From NCBI RefSeq assembly GCF_037392515.1, contig NC_090281.1:48646645-48710644 (forward strand): 64,000 nucleotides of DNA, written 5' to 3'. Source of the stretch: Haliotis asinina (lineage: Eukaryota; Mollusca; Gastropoda; Lepetellida; Haliotidae). Below the pieces are notes generated by a model. The model did not search any database and was not told where the DNA came from. It worked only from the letters and a program-made list of their open reading frames with translations. Shown piece after piece: positions 35,390 to 47,660 of the stretch. The position numbers and the translations under genes were made by a program. Every line of letters starts with the position of its first letter. Position 1 is the stretch's first letter.

Positions 35390-35830
35390 AGTACTTACGT
35401 AAGTATTGCGGTTGGTATTCTTTAACATTAAGGTATATTCATCATGTTTCATCGAAAAAACTACGGTGCTAGGCAATGAAAGGTTTGTTATTTGCCGTAA
35501 TGACCCGGAAGCTGCTCTCAATGGCGATCTTTGTAGAAGAGAAACAATTCTTCTCGTGTTTCAACAAATATTCTTTGTTATTGTGTATTGGGTAACTAAA
35601 GCATCTGTCGTGCGTACTTTAAGAGTATTTGGTGTTGATCTGAAGCGTTTTTATTTCACTTCCAGTTCAGAAATCGTGGGAATGGTGGGCTTGTCATTGT
35701 TATCATCATGGTGGTGTCATTGTTATTCGTGATATTTCTGTATATATTTCTTACTTAAACTGACCTTGCGCCATCCTACACGACAAATTTATATATGACT
35801 CCACGCAGTGCGTCTTTCTTAAATGTGATA
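35390..35830 (+). repeat. local duplication, copy 1
   Basis: Matches 37310-37470 plus 37940-38190. Shared words include TTTAACATTAAGGTATA, TTGTGTATTGGGTAACT against TTGTGCATTGGGTAACT, and TTGATATTTCTGT-type ends. The open frame here (108 codons) is not conserved in the second copy, which argues against coding. Confidence 0.8.
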
Positions 35831-37089
35831 ACATTTTTCTGGGAACCAAAATTGACCGACTTGTAGTGTAACAATCTGTTATCAAGTAATATGTAAATAC
35901 ATGAATTATCCAGGAATATCTGACCTTCCTAGTCTGCATTGCTGCACATCAGTGGCTTGGTGACAGTGTCAGCATCTATACCAAAGCATTTATCCTTTTG
36001 TAATAAAGAAGTTGCAAAGTCATTGAATTATCTCCCTTTGTTATCTGAATAGCAATACAATTGTTTTTTGCTTATAAATATTGAAGTAGAGGGAGAAACA
36101 TTTTATTAAATTTCCTCTGCAGCTATTTCCATGATTTTTTGTGGAAATGAGTTGTTACTATGAATACTGTTTTCTTTACAAACAGAAACATACATGTAAT
36201 TGTACTCTGTGCAATACTTTTCTATACTTAAACATGTTAAAAGTCAAGATGATTTATTGCAGACTTTATGAAATTATGATGTTTTTTTGTATAAATTCTT
36301 AAACCTGTCATGCAAGAGTAAGAGTGATGTAATAAAGAAGATGTCGTCCATACATAATCTTGCCTTTTATTGTTGTTTTTTTCTTTTGTTATCGTTAACT
36401 TCTAAAATACCAATCAAGCAGATAATAATTTTCTGTGTTCATATAAAATAAATATACTTTGTTATGTATGTGAACTCTAGCCAAGTGAAGCCCATGTTGG
36501 GTGGTATAGGAGGCAGTAGGCAGATTCAGTTGTGTACAAGTATGCTTGATTTTTTGTAAATACTCAAAAGATTTGAATTAGAACGCACAAAAATGTCAGA
36601 TCTTAGTTTGCATACCAGTGGTTACATAAAATAGCTGAGATATACTGAGAGGTTCAATTTTGGCACATGCACTTGCAGTCTTTCTTACTCTTGTTCTTCT
36701 TCTTATTATTATTAGTCTTATTCTTATTTTCACATTACAGATCAGATATAAATAACGAATACATAAACAAACATTTGAATTTTATTATTATTTTTTAGAA
36801 TGAATGGAAAATGGCAAAATACCAAACTGATTTTGAGTGAGGTGGATATGATATATTTTGTTACTCAAAGGAATGTTAAGATGTTAATAGTATTACCTTT
36901 AAGATAAATTTGTCAAATTTTGATTAGTTAACAGCCACCATACAAAACCATGTAGATGGATTTGCCTGGGTGAACGAACCCTACACCCCATCAAATCTGT
37001 CACATGACACACTACACAGGTTGTAAGAATGACCTTGACTTTAGGTGGAATGTGGATGCCAAACAGCTGATCACTTCAAAATTTGCAAG
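35831..37089. other. gene-free A/T-rich stretch between the duplication copies
   Basis: A/T-rich DNA with T-rich simple tracts near 36680-36740. No open frame longer than about 60 codons that resembles anything. Confidence 0.4.
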
Positions 37090-37237
37090 GGTCTTAGAGT
37101 CACAAAACTCTCGTAAGCCTCGGATCTCGTAACTTTCCTCGTAGCACTTGCACCTCCTATGTTACAGTATACCAGGTGCAAGTGCTACGAGAAGAGTTAC
37201 GAGATCTTAGGCTTACGAGAGTTTTGTGAAACAGGCC
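37090..37237. mobile_element. foldback MITE, family F, copy 1
   Basis: A near-perfect palindrome of about 148 bp: CACAAAACTCTCGTAAGCCT at 37101 pairs with AGGCTTACGAGAGTTTTGTG ending at about 37228. The loop is CACCTCCTATGTTACAGTAT. The same family occurs at 61545-61694. Confidence 0.85.
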
Positions 37238-37309
37238 CGAGTACTCCCTTTCAAAACACTGTGTAACTAATAACATTAACTGAGATGAACCGAAGCATGA
37301 ACACTTACA

Positions 37310-38190
37310 CAGGTATTGCAGATGGTATACTTTCTACTTTAACATTAAGGTATAATCTTATTTCAAAGTAAAGTCTGTGGTGCTATGTATGCAGGGTTTG
37401 TTATTTGCTCTTTTCATGTTATGACCTGGAGGCCCCTGCCAATGACTGTTTAGATGAGCAATATTCTCTACTTAGGAGATAAACATCATGTGTTGGCCAA
37501 TTTCCGGGTGTTATTGAGTATTTGAAGCACGGGAATATTTCATTTGAAACCTCCGGCCTCCGGTGCTTCAAATACTCAATAACACCCGGAAATTGGCCAA
37601 CACATGATGTTTATCGACATTGTAAACCAAAAAGTAAACAAAGGGGGTTTTACTGTCTGCACTCGTTCACATGGAGTAGGAGTACAGCAGTGAAGTTTCA
37701 TCAGCTGGCCGTTTCAGCTGGTTCCCATTGTAGCATCTGGAGTTGCTCATTTGTGACGTCATTCTAACTTTACGTCACAGTATGATTTGAATGACGTCAC
37801 CACTGTTGATGACACAACAAAACAATTGTTTACGTGTCAATACGCAGTGAATAGTCTTGCAGTTTCCGGGAATCTAATACCATTTGATCATGTTTATCAA
37901 CCAATCAGATTACAGAACACAGTGACTTTTGGTTTACAATTGTGTTTCAACAAATACTATTTGTAATTGTGCATTGGGTAACTGTAGAATCTTTTCTGTA
38001 TGCTTTAAGAATATTTGGTGTTGGTTTGAAGCCTTTTAGTTTCAGTTCCAGACCAGAAATCCTGGGAATGGTGTGTTAGCCATTGTTTGCAGCATGGTTA
38101 TGTCATTGTTATTGGTGATATTTCTGTGCATTTCATACTTAAACTGACCATGCTCAAATTTATATGTTAATCTATGCAGTGCACATATAC
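37310..38190 (+). repeat. local duplication, copy 2, with insert
   Basis: Second copy of 35390-35830, interrupted by 37478-37938. Confidence 0.8.
37478..37938. mobile_element. compound insertion: 50-bp-arm foldback plus MITE with TGACGTCA sites
   Basis: 37478-37618 is a hairpin with perfect arms of about 50 bp (AAACATCATGTGTTGGCCAA against TTGGCCAACACATGATGTTT). 37618-37938 has its own inverted ends (ATTGTAAACCAAAAAGT against ACTTTTGGTTTACAAT). Two TGACGTCA palindromes lie at 37754 and 37792, with a further TACGTCA between them. The whole segment is absent from the duplicate at 35390-35830, which shows it inserted later. Confidence 0.75.
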
Positions 38191-38264
38191 AATAACTCTG
38201 TGGCCCCAAATGTTATCTGCAGCTCTGGTAGGGGGGGACTAGTATTTAAGGTCCATGTTTGAGG

Positions 38265-38417
38265 CCGAAGTTGGCTGTAAGTTGCAGAAAGTGTTCTGTG
38301 ATGTGGCGGGAATATTGTGCAAGTGGCATTAAAACTCACTCACTCACTCACTCACTCACTCACTCACTCTCCCATCCACGCAAATCCACTCACTCACCCA
38401 TCCACTCACTCACTCAC
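38265..38417 (+). repeat. SINE tail with (CACT)n microsatellite
   Basis: GTGATGTGGCGGGAATATTG then GTGGCATTAAAACTCACT and a long CACT array with TCCATCCACG interruptions. Confidence 0.75.
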
Positions 38418-38714
38418 TCCAGATGAGTTTCAGATCTGTTATGACCAAACAATCAACAGTTGTCTGTTCTTTGACTGGCATTCTAGAAGTTGGGTAGATG
38501 AAGTATGAGGACCTCTTTATTCTGAATGGGCAACATTTCAACATGGTTTTTAATCTTGTTGTTTCGACATGGAATACATTTTAATGTCATTGTTGGGTGA
38601 TGACATCACCTGCTTGGCAACAACATTATAATCAATGTCAAAAGGTTGCCTGCCAAGTTGCATATCCAGAAAAGTAGTCCTCAACAGATTTCACGTTTTC
38701 CTCTTTGCAGAATA

Positions 38715-41700
38715 ATGTCATTTAACCGGTCAAACGACGGTTGGGGTGACCATTCACGGTCCAAGAAGAGGAGGTTTGACCGGAACCGTGGACGAGGCTA
38801 CTACGGAGGCAGGAGGAATGATTACTATGCGCAGAATGGTAGATAGTTTCAATATTCAAGTACTTCCTAGTCATTTAAAGTGGGCACGTGAAGGTCCCGG
38901 GATAGAATAGGCCTTCAGCAACCCATGCTGCCATAAAAGGCGTCTATGCTTGTTGTAAGAGGCATCTAACAGGATCAGGTGGTCAGGCTAGCTGACTTGG
39001 TTGACACATGTCATCGGTTCCCAGTTGTGCAGATCAATGCTCATGTTGTTGATCACTGGATTGTCTGACTCGATTATTTACACACCGCCGCCATATAGCT
39101 GGAATATTGCTGAGTGCTGCGTAAAACTCAACTCAACTCACTCACTCACTCACTCATTTAAAGTGACCCTTATTTCCAAAGTGAAGTTCATGGCGAATGG
39201 GCCAGTGTTTGTAATAAGGTACTTCATTTTGCCAGTTGACTCTCAGGGCCTGCTGCTGCCTGCAGGTGTTTGAATCTACATCAAAGTCTATGCCTTGAAT
39301 GAAGTCTGCAGGCCCATTTTGTCAAATCAATAAAGACTGTTTAGTTTCCCACTGTTTCTAAAAAATCAATTAGCAAAGCCCATTATATATTTGTTAATGA
39401 TTGGTGTTGACATTCCTACGCATGAAGCGCTGTAAAAAAAATACCAAGAATCAAAGCTGTAAGTTATCATAACATAAGGATCATGGATCATTCCCGAACA
39501 TTCATAAGGGAAAAATGGTTAAGATTCCACTTTCTAGTCATGCATCATGTCATGCATCATTTCTAGTCATGCATCATGACAATGCATTACTTTTGCCCTG
39601 GAAGGGGCACATTATTTGTTCACAGTTTACCTTGAAAGCATGTCTTTGGAATGGTTTATCAGCAGTGTGTTGATTCTGTTTGTTGTGATTAGATGCTATA
39701 TTAATATTATATGTATTAAGGTGGAATAGTAATGGTATTGACAGTTTTTTCTAAAAATTTCAGTTAATTTTTTGCTTTCCTCAGCTAAACGGTCTGTTTC
39801 TTTTTTCAAAGACCATTTGACGGAACAAGTCCAAGGTTGGATGCAGTGGGTGGGGTCAGCAGGTTCCCCCCCAGGGTTCATGTCGGACCCTAGTGGCGGA
39901 TGGGGACACCAAGGGTACCAGCCTGATGGTGGGTACTGGAGCCATCCAGGCGGCTCACAGCCATACTATCCACCATACAATGAAGAATCTGAACCTGCTA
40001 TTTTAACAGTGGCTGAAAGACTGGAAAGGTTGGGTGAATATCTCCGAAGGTATCACAGCAATAATGATGTTCAGGTGATTGAGAAGGGAGTTACTGCCAG
40101 CCGTTCAGGCCTCCGAGCTGATTACAGCCATGAAGTTGTCCACAAAGTGGGCAAGAAGTACATATTCACCGGATGTCTCAAACTCAATAAAGTGTTCATA
40201 GCCCGCAGTGTAGGGGGAGACAAGCAAAGAACAAAACAGTCAACTTACAGAAAGGCCATCAACATCATCCGCAACAAATCCATCCGACACATACTGGGTC
40301 TGAGAGATGTTGGTATACAGATTCTGAAAATTGATGCCAAATCCTTCTTCAAAAAAGATGAAGAGTATGATGACCCAGGTGCTATTGCTCTGAAGAGGTT
40401 CATTTCAATCGAGAAAGGAGAGATGCAGGTTGACATCCCCGAAGGAACATCCATAGACCAAGTGCTCAAGCTGGAGCTGACAGATGATGAGGTAAAGGAG
40501 AAGCTGGCAGCTGTGGTTTCCTACTGCCTTGAGACACCACGACATCCTAATGCCTCACTCATGCACTTGTTGGATCGGAATGTGTTCCGTATTGGGTTGG
40601 AGCCCAAATGTGTTGTTAAGTTCCTTGAACCAGACGAGAACCGACCAGCTGAGGAGAATGTTATTTGTGACTACTACCTGCAGAAGGTTCTGATTGGAAC
40701 AGGGAAGGGGGAGACTCGGGCAAATGCACATGCTGAAGCCTACGAGAATGCCTACCATAAACTTACAACCATGACAGGTGAGGAGATCTTTGATGCAGGC
40801 AAGCCAGCGCCAGAAGAAGAGCTGAAAGTAGCCAAAACTGAAGTGTGGGCAAAATCGAGAACAGAAGGTGTAGAGTCAAATATTGGCCGCTTAAAACTAC
40901 TCAGACGAGATCCCATACAGAGAAACAAAGAATGGAACGAAATGGTTATTGTGGAGACACATGATTGGTCCTTCAATCGCAGAAAAAATGCATACAGTAT
41001 CTTGATGATGAGTGCGATGTGGAATGGGATGCTTCTGGAGTGGAAGATTGAACCAGACGAGAAGGGATACAGGTAAATACTGATGATACAGTGTGTGGGG
41101 GGGGATACAGGTAAATACTAATGATGCAGTATGAGAGAAGGGTACAGGTAAAAATTGATGCAGTATGTGTTGCAGCATACCGGTAAATACTGATTATGCA
41201 GTATGTGTGGGGGATGCAGGTAAATACTCATGATGCAGTATGTGTGGAGGATACAGGTAAATACTGATGCAGTACCTTATGTGATATGTTAGTTACAACA
41301 AGTGATGATGTAGAGTGTGTTATATGCATGCGTGCGTGTCAGTGAGTGATAGAGTGAGAGAGAGAGTGACATTAGTTAAGACAAATGATGATGTAAAGTG
41401 TTGTGGTACTTTATTAACTAGTACTGTACCTTCTTTTCCAAGGCATGGACAGAGATTGTCTGTAAAAAATTTTCACGTTTTGAATACAAATAACCAACCT
41501 CTAGCTTTGCTAATATTCCTGTTATCACCAAATCAGTCATAATGGAAGAGTTGTATGTCTTACAACTGTAGATGATTATTGTCATGGAGGTGAACATGTG
41601 TAAAGCAAGGAAGGAATTTTGATTCAACATTCAAACCACCCAAAGGTGTTTAACAGCATGATGGCAGTCCTCACAAGTTTGATTGTAGATATATTCCTGA

Positions 41701-43303
41701 AAATATGTGAAGCATTCTGCTAGTGATCCATGAAGGCACAACATGGCATTAATCCAGATAGAGTCCTCAGTCAACACCGGCAGTGTATAAAATAAGCCAA
41801 AAATCCAGCCAGACATTGGAGTTGGTAACTTCAAAATGTTGCCAGCCTCAAAGGATTTAACCAAACCAGATGACCAGATATGGTGAATTTACTCCAATAT
41901 TTGGAACACCAAAAAATTTTATCAGACCGTCCGGGTGGTCGAGTGTGTATTTAGTCCATCCATCAGAAATGTAGCCTTTCTTTGGCGGTCATTATTTCAT
42001 GCACTACTGATAGGGATACCAGCATGACTGTACTTGATTGATGAGGTGTGTGCTGATGTGTTTATGTACATGGGCATTGTTCCAGATGTGAGATGATCCT
42101 GCAGCAGACGAAGGTCGGAGAGGCCGTTGCTGGGGACCAACACACAGTCCGCACTCTAGCTGCTGCAGATGCTCTCTTCAAGTTTTATGAGACTCAGACA
42201 GTGCTCAAGGTTTGTATGTTCATTGCTGTCATTTGAATTTGAGCAGTTCTAAATCAGTTAGGTTTGATTTACAAATTCATGATGTAATTACGTCAACATG
42301 CAGACTGAAATCATTACTGTAGAAACAAAACAACTAGTATCTGAAAATGTGAAATGCAATGTATTTTCTACTCTTTCAGGTACGATCAACAAAGGAGTGC
42401 AATGACATTGTGGTGACAGCAGATGACATTGTTAAAAAGGGTGAGGAACTAAAGGCAGCGAGTGGAGATACTGGAACAGACGACTACATCATTGTCACCC
42501 GGAAGAGGTACTTCCGGGATGACCCAGATGATGATGAGGAAGATGAGGAAGACATCCCTGCACCACCTCTTAAAACTGCAAGGAAGGCTGCACCAAATGT
42601 GGCTGAGGAAGAAGCTGAGGTCAAGTCATCAACTTCAGGAGATCCTTCTGGAAACACTTCGGAAGATCCTTCAGAAGATCCTACTGGAAACCCTTCTGAA
42701 GCTCCTTCAGGAGATCCTTCTGGAAACACTTCTGGAGATCCTTCAGGAGATCCTTCTGCAAACACTTCTGGAGATCCTTCAGGAGATCCTTCTGTGTCAG
42801 GAGCACCTGAAGGTGCTATTACTTCAGATGTTAAAGGCAGTGATGCAAATAAAGAAAGTAATGGTGATGAAAGCAAGGCTGAGGATGATAAGGAAGGTGA
42901 TGACGATAAGGGTGAGGAAGGGGGCAAGGATGAAGATGGTGGTGCTGAGGAGGAAGAACTTCCTAACAGATGCCGAATCAACAAGTGGCATAGGGATGCC
43001 ATTGAGAAGGTCATGCTGGACTACAAACAGATGGACACCCTTCGGGATTTGCGCTTTGTGTATGGGTTTGAGCAGGGTGACTGGGATCAGATTAAGTACC
43101 TTGCCAAGAGAACAGGCTTGAAAATTATGCAGAAGAAGATCAAGGATCGTTTCTTGAAGCTGTACCGCAAGAACACCCCAGATCAGATGGTGGAGATTCT
43201 TGTCAAGCTTGGCGAACCCAGTGGCAGATATGAACTTGTTCCTAGGGAAGGGCTGCCATGTCATGCCGACATAGAGGATATGCTGAATTTTGGAAAGGCT
43301 TAA
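38715..43303 (+). CDS. NKRF-like RNA-binding protein 1 (dsRBM modules plus R3H-like domain)
   Basis: Exons 38715-38838, 39785-41072, 42086-42209 and 42380-43303 join in phase to 819 residues. The start ATG follows an acceptor (TTTGCAG at 38704-38710) by four bases, so an untranslated exon lies upstream. Residues 1-112 are Arg/Gly/Tyr-rich. A dsRNA-binding-like module follows at about 115-217 (YIFTGCLKLNKVFIARSVGG), a second at about 281-378, and a third at about 428-512 (AYSILMMSAMWNGMLLEWKI continuing over two introns to ADALFKFYETQT). Next come Gly-Asp-Pro-Ser repeats (about 596-656), an acidic stretch, and an R3H-like domain (about 708-805, YELVPREG near the end). Order and motifs match vertebrate NKRF, a nuclear/nucleolar RNA-binding regulator of transcription and rRNA processing with XRN2. 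The G-patch that NKRF has between these parts is not seen. A tandem paralogue lies at 57327-62620. Confidence 0.85.
38885..39160 (+). repeat. SINE-A copy, near full length, in first coding intron
   Basis: CACGTGAAGGTCCCGGGATA head, an internal duplication of the CCATGCT..CATAA block, ACTTGGTTGACACATGTCAT, CACCGCCGCCATATAGCTGG and (ACTC)n. Confidence 0.9.
41060..41275 (+). repeat. tandem repeat that multiplies a splice donor, six copies
   Basis: The exon end/donor GATACAGGTAAATACTGATG is repeated at a period of 35-38 bp. GT dinucleotides in donor context lie at 41073 (the exon boundary), 41111, 41148, 41183, 41220 and 41257. The fourth unit is the weakest (CCGGTAAAT). Spacers are variations of ATGCAGTATGTGTGGGG. 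Confidence 0.85.
42640..42805 (+). repeat. coding tandem repeat (Gly-Asp-Pro-Ser)
   Basis: Imperfect 12-24-bp units such as GGAGATCCTTCTGGAAACAC encode GDPSGNTS/EDPSEDPTGN runs in the disordered linker of the NKRF-like protein. The array is likely length-variable. Confidence 0.85.
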
Positions 43304-46300
43304 AGGCCATCATTGAGACTCAACAATCATCTCTCATTGGTTTTCATACTGGCCTGTTTGTACCTAACTGCACAGATAGTGTTGCAGTTTGAATGAAACA
43401 TTGATTTTTATGTGACAACAGGAAATCAACCTCACTTGAAAAATTTGAAATGACTTTGTATATTTCCAGACATTCATCTGTTCATTTAGTTCCAAAAGCC
43501 CACCATGTGTCATGGTCAGCTAGTTCATGTATATGCTAACCTGTGTCAGTGGGAAATCGTCTTGTAGCATTATACTCTCCAAAACACATCTATTAGAAAT
43601 AGCCTTTGGACATATGAATGAGAATAGACTGTTCCCTTCAACATCCTGTACAACTATAACACATTTGGCAGCTTTGTTACATTGTTTGCTGAAGAAACCT
43701 CCCCATAGGAGAATGAGTTCTCCTTGACATCGGTGTTCAGCATGAAGCATAAACATCAAGGGTTTCTTGCTGTAAACCCAGAAATGCCTTCATTATGATT
43801 ATTTTACGTACATATTGAGTGTTCCCTACGACCTCTGACTTCAGATAAAGGCACATCCTTTGATGGTTGGTACTTTCTCCTCCTGAGAAATGAACATTAA
43901 CTAACAAGTGTAAATTCTGTTGTAGATTTCAAGACCAATAATATTTGCTTTATTAACCACATAATGATATATTCAGGAATGTTTTGAAGAACACGAAAAA
44001 TTATGTCTTGTGTTTGAATTTATCCCTGCTACAGGTTGAGATGTTATGAAAGAGGGAATATCTGGCCATAATTGCCAAAGGTCGAGTTAAGTCACAATGA
44101 TTCCTGACCTTGGAATATTGGGCCAACGTGGTTGGTAGGTATGTGGTTGGGTATACAATGTATGTATGAGAGGTCCAGATTGTGACCATGTTCTGTCTTT
44201 GGGTTGTGTTGTGCTAGATGGCAGTGGTGAGGATTTTACAGTTGTATTGTCTTTTCATGGTTACCATGGTTACTGATTATTGTGAAATGAATGAGTGTGT
44301 GTCAGGATCTGTTTGCAAAAGGCGAAAATAATGGGTTTAGGTTCACTAACTTATTTATATATCTAGTTTGGCCTACCAGGACTGTCTTTGGTAAAATTTC
44401 AGCTTTTGAATGCATTACTTGAAGTGGTGTCCTGAATTATGAACAATATAGTTTTAGTTTTATTAATATTTACAAACGATTTGTTGCATTATTTTTTCTT
44501 TGCATACTTTTTATCCCAAAGTTAAGTTGTCATGGAAACCTGTGATGTCATTCAATGAAATATTGGATCATGACATTACATCATTGATGTTATATATTGA
44601 GTGACGTTATGGCTGTCTCACAGTGCTCATTACAATTTCTGATAATGGTATGATCTGAATTTTATTCAGATTTCCTTCATGTTTATATGGAGGCAACTGG
44701 GTAGCCTAGAGGTTAAACATTTGCAAAGACACAGGTTAGATTCCTGAGATTCCTTTTAGTATTGCTTAAAGAGACAGAAAAATAAACTCACTCACTGATG
44801 TGTATGTGGTTTTCAAAACTGTTTCATTTGAAACATCTGGATCAGATCTGTTCCAAAATGAATTGTTTAGTCATCGGCAACACCCACAGATGAAAGACAT
44901 GAAACGCTGTGCAGATATTTAACGTTTGAAACCTCCATACTCTGCCTGCTAACACAATTGGATATTTGGAAAAATATGTTGTCATTGCTTCTCCCATTAT
45001 GCAACTTTATCATGAGAGTTGTTTCCCTTTGTTAGAGTTCTTCATTCCTGCTGTACAACCTTAAGAGCTGTGCACACACAAAATGGGTGACAGACGCACT
45101 CCCCACCTCCCTCATCCCTGTGACAGCCATGCTGTTATTGCTAGAGCTGTGTTGATATATATCATACAGATCATTAACTAATTACAGACATGACTGAGTA
45201 ATAATGCTGAAAGGTCTGAAAGAAAGGAATATATATCATTTGTGAGTGGTGACATGCTTTGCATGGACTACTAACAAAACAGCATAGTTACCATAACTTA
45301 TATGAATACTGTCCTAGATTTCTACATTGTGCAAGAAAATTAAACTTGTTTCTGTCAGAGAAATATTGTATGATATTATCAATTACTAGTTTTCAGTCAA
45401 TAATCATCAATGATTTTAGCCAACCCTAGTTGCAGAATCACAATCATCAACTACTAGCATCTTCCGTTCCTTGTCCACATGGTACAGGCTTCTCTGTTTA
45501 AGTCAATCATTCTTTCCAATAAAGACTTAGTCTCGATGATCAGGTCTGTTACTTGGGCCTGTTCCACAAAGCCATTTTAGTTGTAAGGTGAGTGTAACTC
45601 CCATGCTTTAACATGCACCAGCATCACAGTGCTGAGCTCACTTTGTGGGCACCAACACCACAACACCTCACATCAGTCCAGTGTGTGAAATAGTTTCCAA
45701 ATTTTGCTGGCGATTCAGGCTAGCTATGCCTAAAAGTTACTAGCCCATTTCACTGGCCCTAAACATTAATGCAGACACAGGTTTCGTCGTTAAGCTGCTA
45801 ATATGATTAACAGTTGTATCAGGTCATAATCTAGCATGATTTAAAAGTGAATTATAACTTAAGAAGTCAGGGAGAGTGATACATTTATAAAATGACCCCA
45901 TGGAAATTCACTAGTTAGTCTGTCCAGTGATTATGGAGATAGACTGGCCCGACAGGATTTTTACTAGCCATGTGCAAGCGGGCCTGTGGGTATTTTGCAC
46001 ACTGCATCAGTCCCCCATGTAAATTCATGTGTGTATTGGGGACAGGAGTTGCATCAGTTACCCTGGATTTGTTACTTGTTTCACAAATTTCACCACCTGA
46101 TGATAGGAAAAAACTTGTTGATGAACATATTTTCACTTCTTGATGGAATGTTATTTCAATGAGGCCAGACCAATTTTATTTCTGGTTTTACAGATCTGCC
46201 AGCTGTATTTTTTCATGAATGAGAAAAATTGTATATATTGATTTTCCCCGCTCAAAAACTGAATTGTATTGTCCACAAATGTAAAACTACACACTTCATA

Positions 46301-46904
46301 ATTTTCCAAAAGTAAAATACTTTTAGTATTTAGATGGAATATTACTTTGATTGGTAATTTTATATTTGTCCCCTCCTGTCTGTAGGTTTTCTGAGACAAA
46401 AATCTGTAAAACAAGAAATGAAATTGGTCTGGCCTGAGAAACAAATTAAAGTATATTGTGGGAGAGAGGAATTAGTCCTGAAATGTTGCTTTTGAAATTT
46501 CTTTATTCCAACCAACTGACCACTTGGAACAAATGTACTTCTTGTATGACAGAACTTACTGATTTGTGGAGAAAAGTCTGATAACAAGTACAAGAAGCTA
46601 TCGGATCCAAACTGGAGAGCAGATGGTGTTTCTATCTTGCTGGGACCATTATTGCCTATTTCAACCCAGTTCAACTTCTCTATGTGTGTCCATGTTGATA
46701 TTGTTTTCAAATTTTGTGAGTAAATTCTTTTAAATGAGATTGTATTAGTTGTTGTAATCCAGTTGTTGTACAGAAAACACATTCGCGTTAGTCAAATATT
46801 TGGCTGAATTTATGATCACATTAACTTTAATCTGAAATAAAACATCCAATGGAAGCCATGTTTCTGTGGTTTTAGTTCGTGAAAATTCAAGACTTGGCAT
46901 CTGG
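43304..46904 (+). other. 3' flank of the first NKRF-like gene, no further gene
   Basis: Probably begins with a long 3' untranslated region; no polyadenylation site can be assigned with confidence. It contains a decayed SINE-B at about 44690-44800 (GTAGCCTAGAGGTTAAACAT) and a GGGCCTGTTCCACAAAG repeat near 45555. The rest is A/T-rich. Confidence 0.45.
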
Positions 46905-47085
46905 TTGGTTGTTTCATTGTTTAACGCCATTCTCAGCAATATTCCAGCGGCAGTCTGTGAAAAACCAAGTCTAGTCCTGACAATCCAGTGATCAACATTC
47001 TGAGCTTTGTTCTATGCATTTTGGATTACTGACATGTGTCAAGCAAGTCAATGAGCCTGACAACCCAATCCTGTTAGTAAGACAT
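46905..47085 (-). repeat. SINE-A copy, minus strand
   Basis: CTCAGCAATATTCCAGCGGC, then GTCCTGACAATCCAGTGATC and AGCCTGACAACCCAATCCTG: the tail-to-head order of the family on the opposite strand. Confidence 0.85.
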
Positions 47086-47465
47086 TTTGACTAAAACCTG
47101 AAACATTTTTATGAAATATATTACTTTACTTCTGTCATCTGATGAGCCACATTTCGGTATGCAGAGTTGCATCCCTTGGATGAATCAGGTTTGCCAGATA
47201 ATGTTTGTATGTTCGCCTGTGCTTGCTCATAGGTCATAGGTAAAGGTGGTAAAGACCCAAATCATTCTAAAATTTAATCTGCATCTTGCTGACTCGGTGA
47301 CTCTGTCATGTGACCTGAATACAAAAATGGAAGTGGCCAGTCTGACTTTAGAAAATACCTAGAGGACACACTGGTTTGTTTGTTGGTTTGTGTAACAGTG
47401 TACTCAACAATTTGCTAGCTCTACAATGGTGGTCTAAATAATTGTCAATACTATTCAGTCCTATC

Positions 47466-47660
47466 CGTGAAGGTCCTGGTTAGAATACTGGCCTTCCGTA
47501 GCCCATGTTTGTCATAAGGGATGACAAACCAGAGCAGGTGGTCAGGCTCGCTGACTTGGTTGACACATCATTGGTTCCCAGTTGCACAGATCGGTGCTTA
47601 TGCTGTTGATCACTGGATTGCCTGGTCCAGACACGATTCGTTACGTGAAAGTGTCACCAT
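47466..47660 (+). repeat. SINE-A copy, tail lost
   Basis: GTGAAGGTCCTGGTTAGAAT head, GTGGTCAGGCTCGCTGACTT, CACTGGATTGCCTGGTCCAG, then divergence. Confidence 0.85.

Noticed and set aside
35406-35732. 108-codon plus-strand frame
   Set aside because: The duplicate at 37310-38190 does not keep the frame and no domain is recognisable.
42484-43014. 176-codon Ser-rich minus-strand frame
   Set aside because: It is antisense to the acidic/GDPS linker of the NKRF-like gene, a composition shadow.
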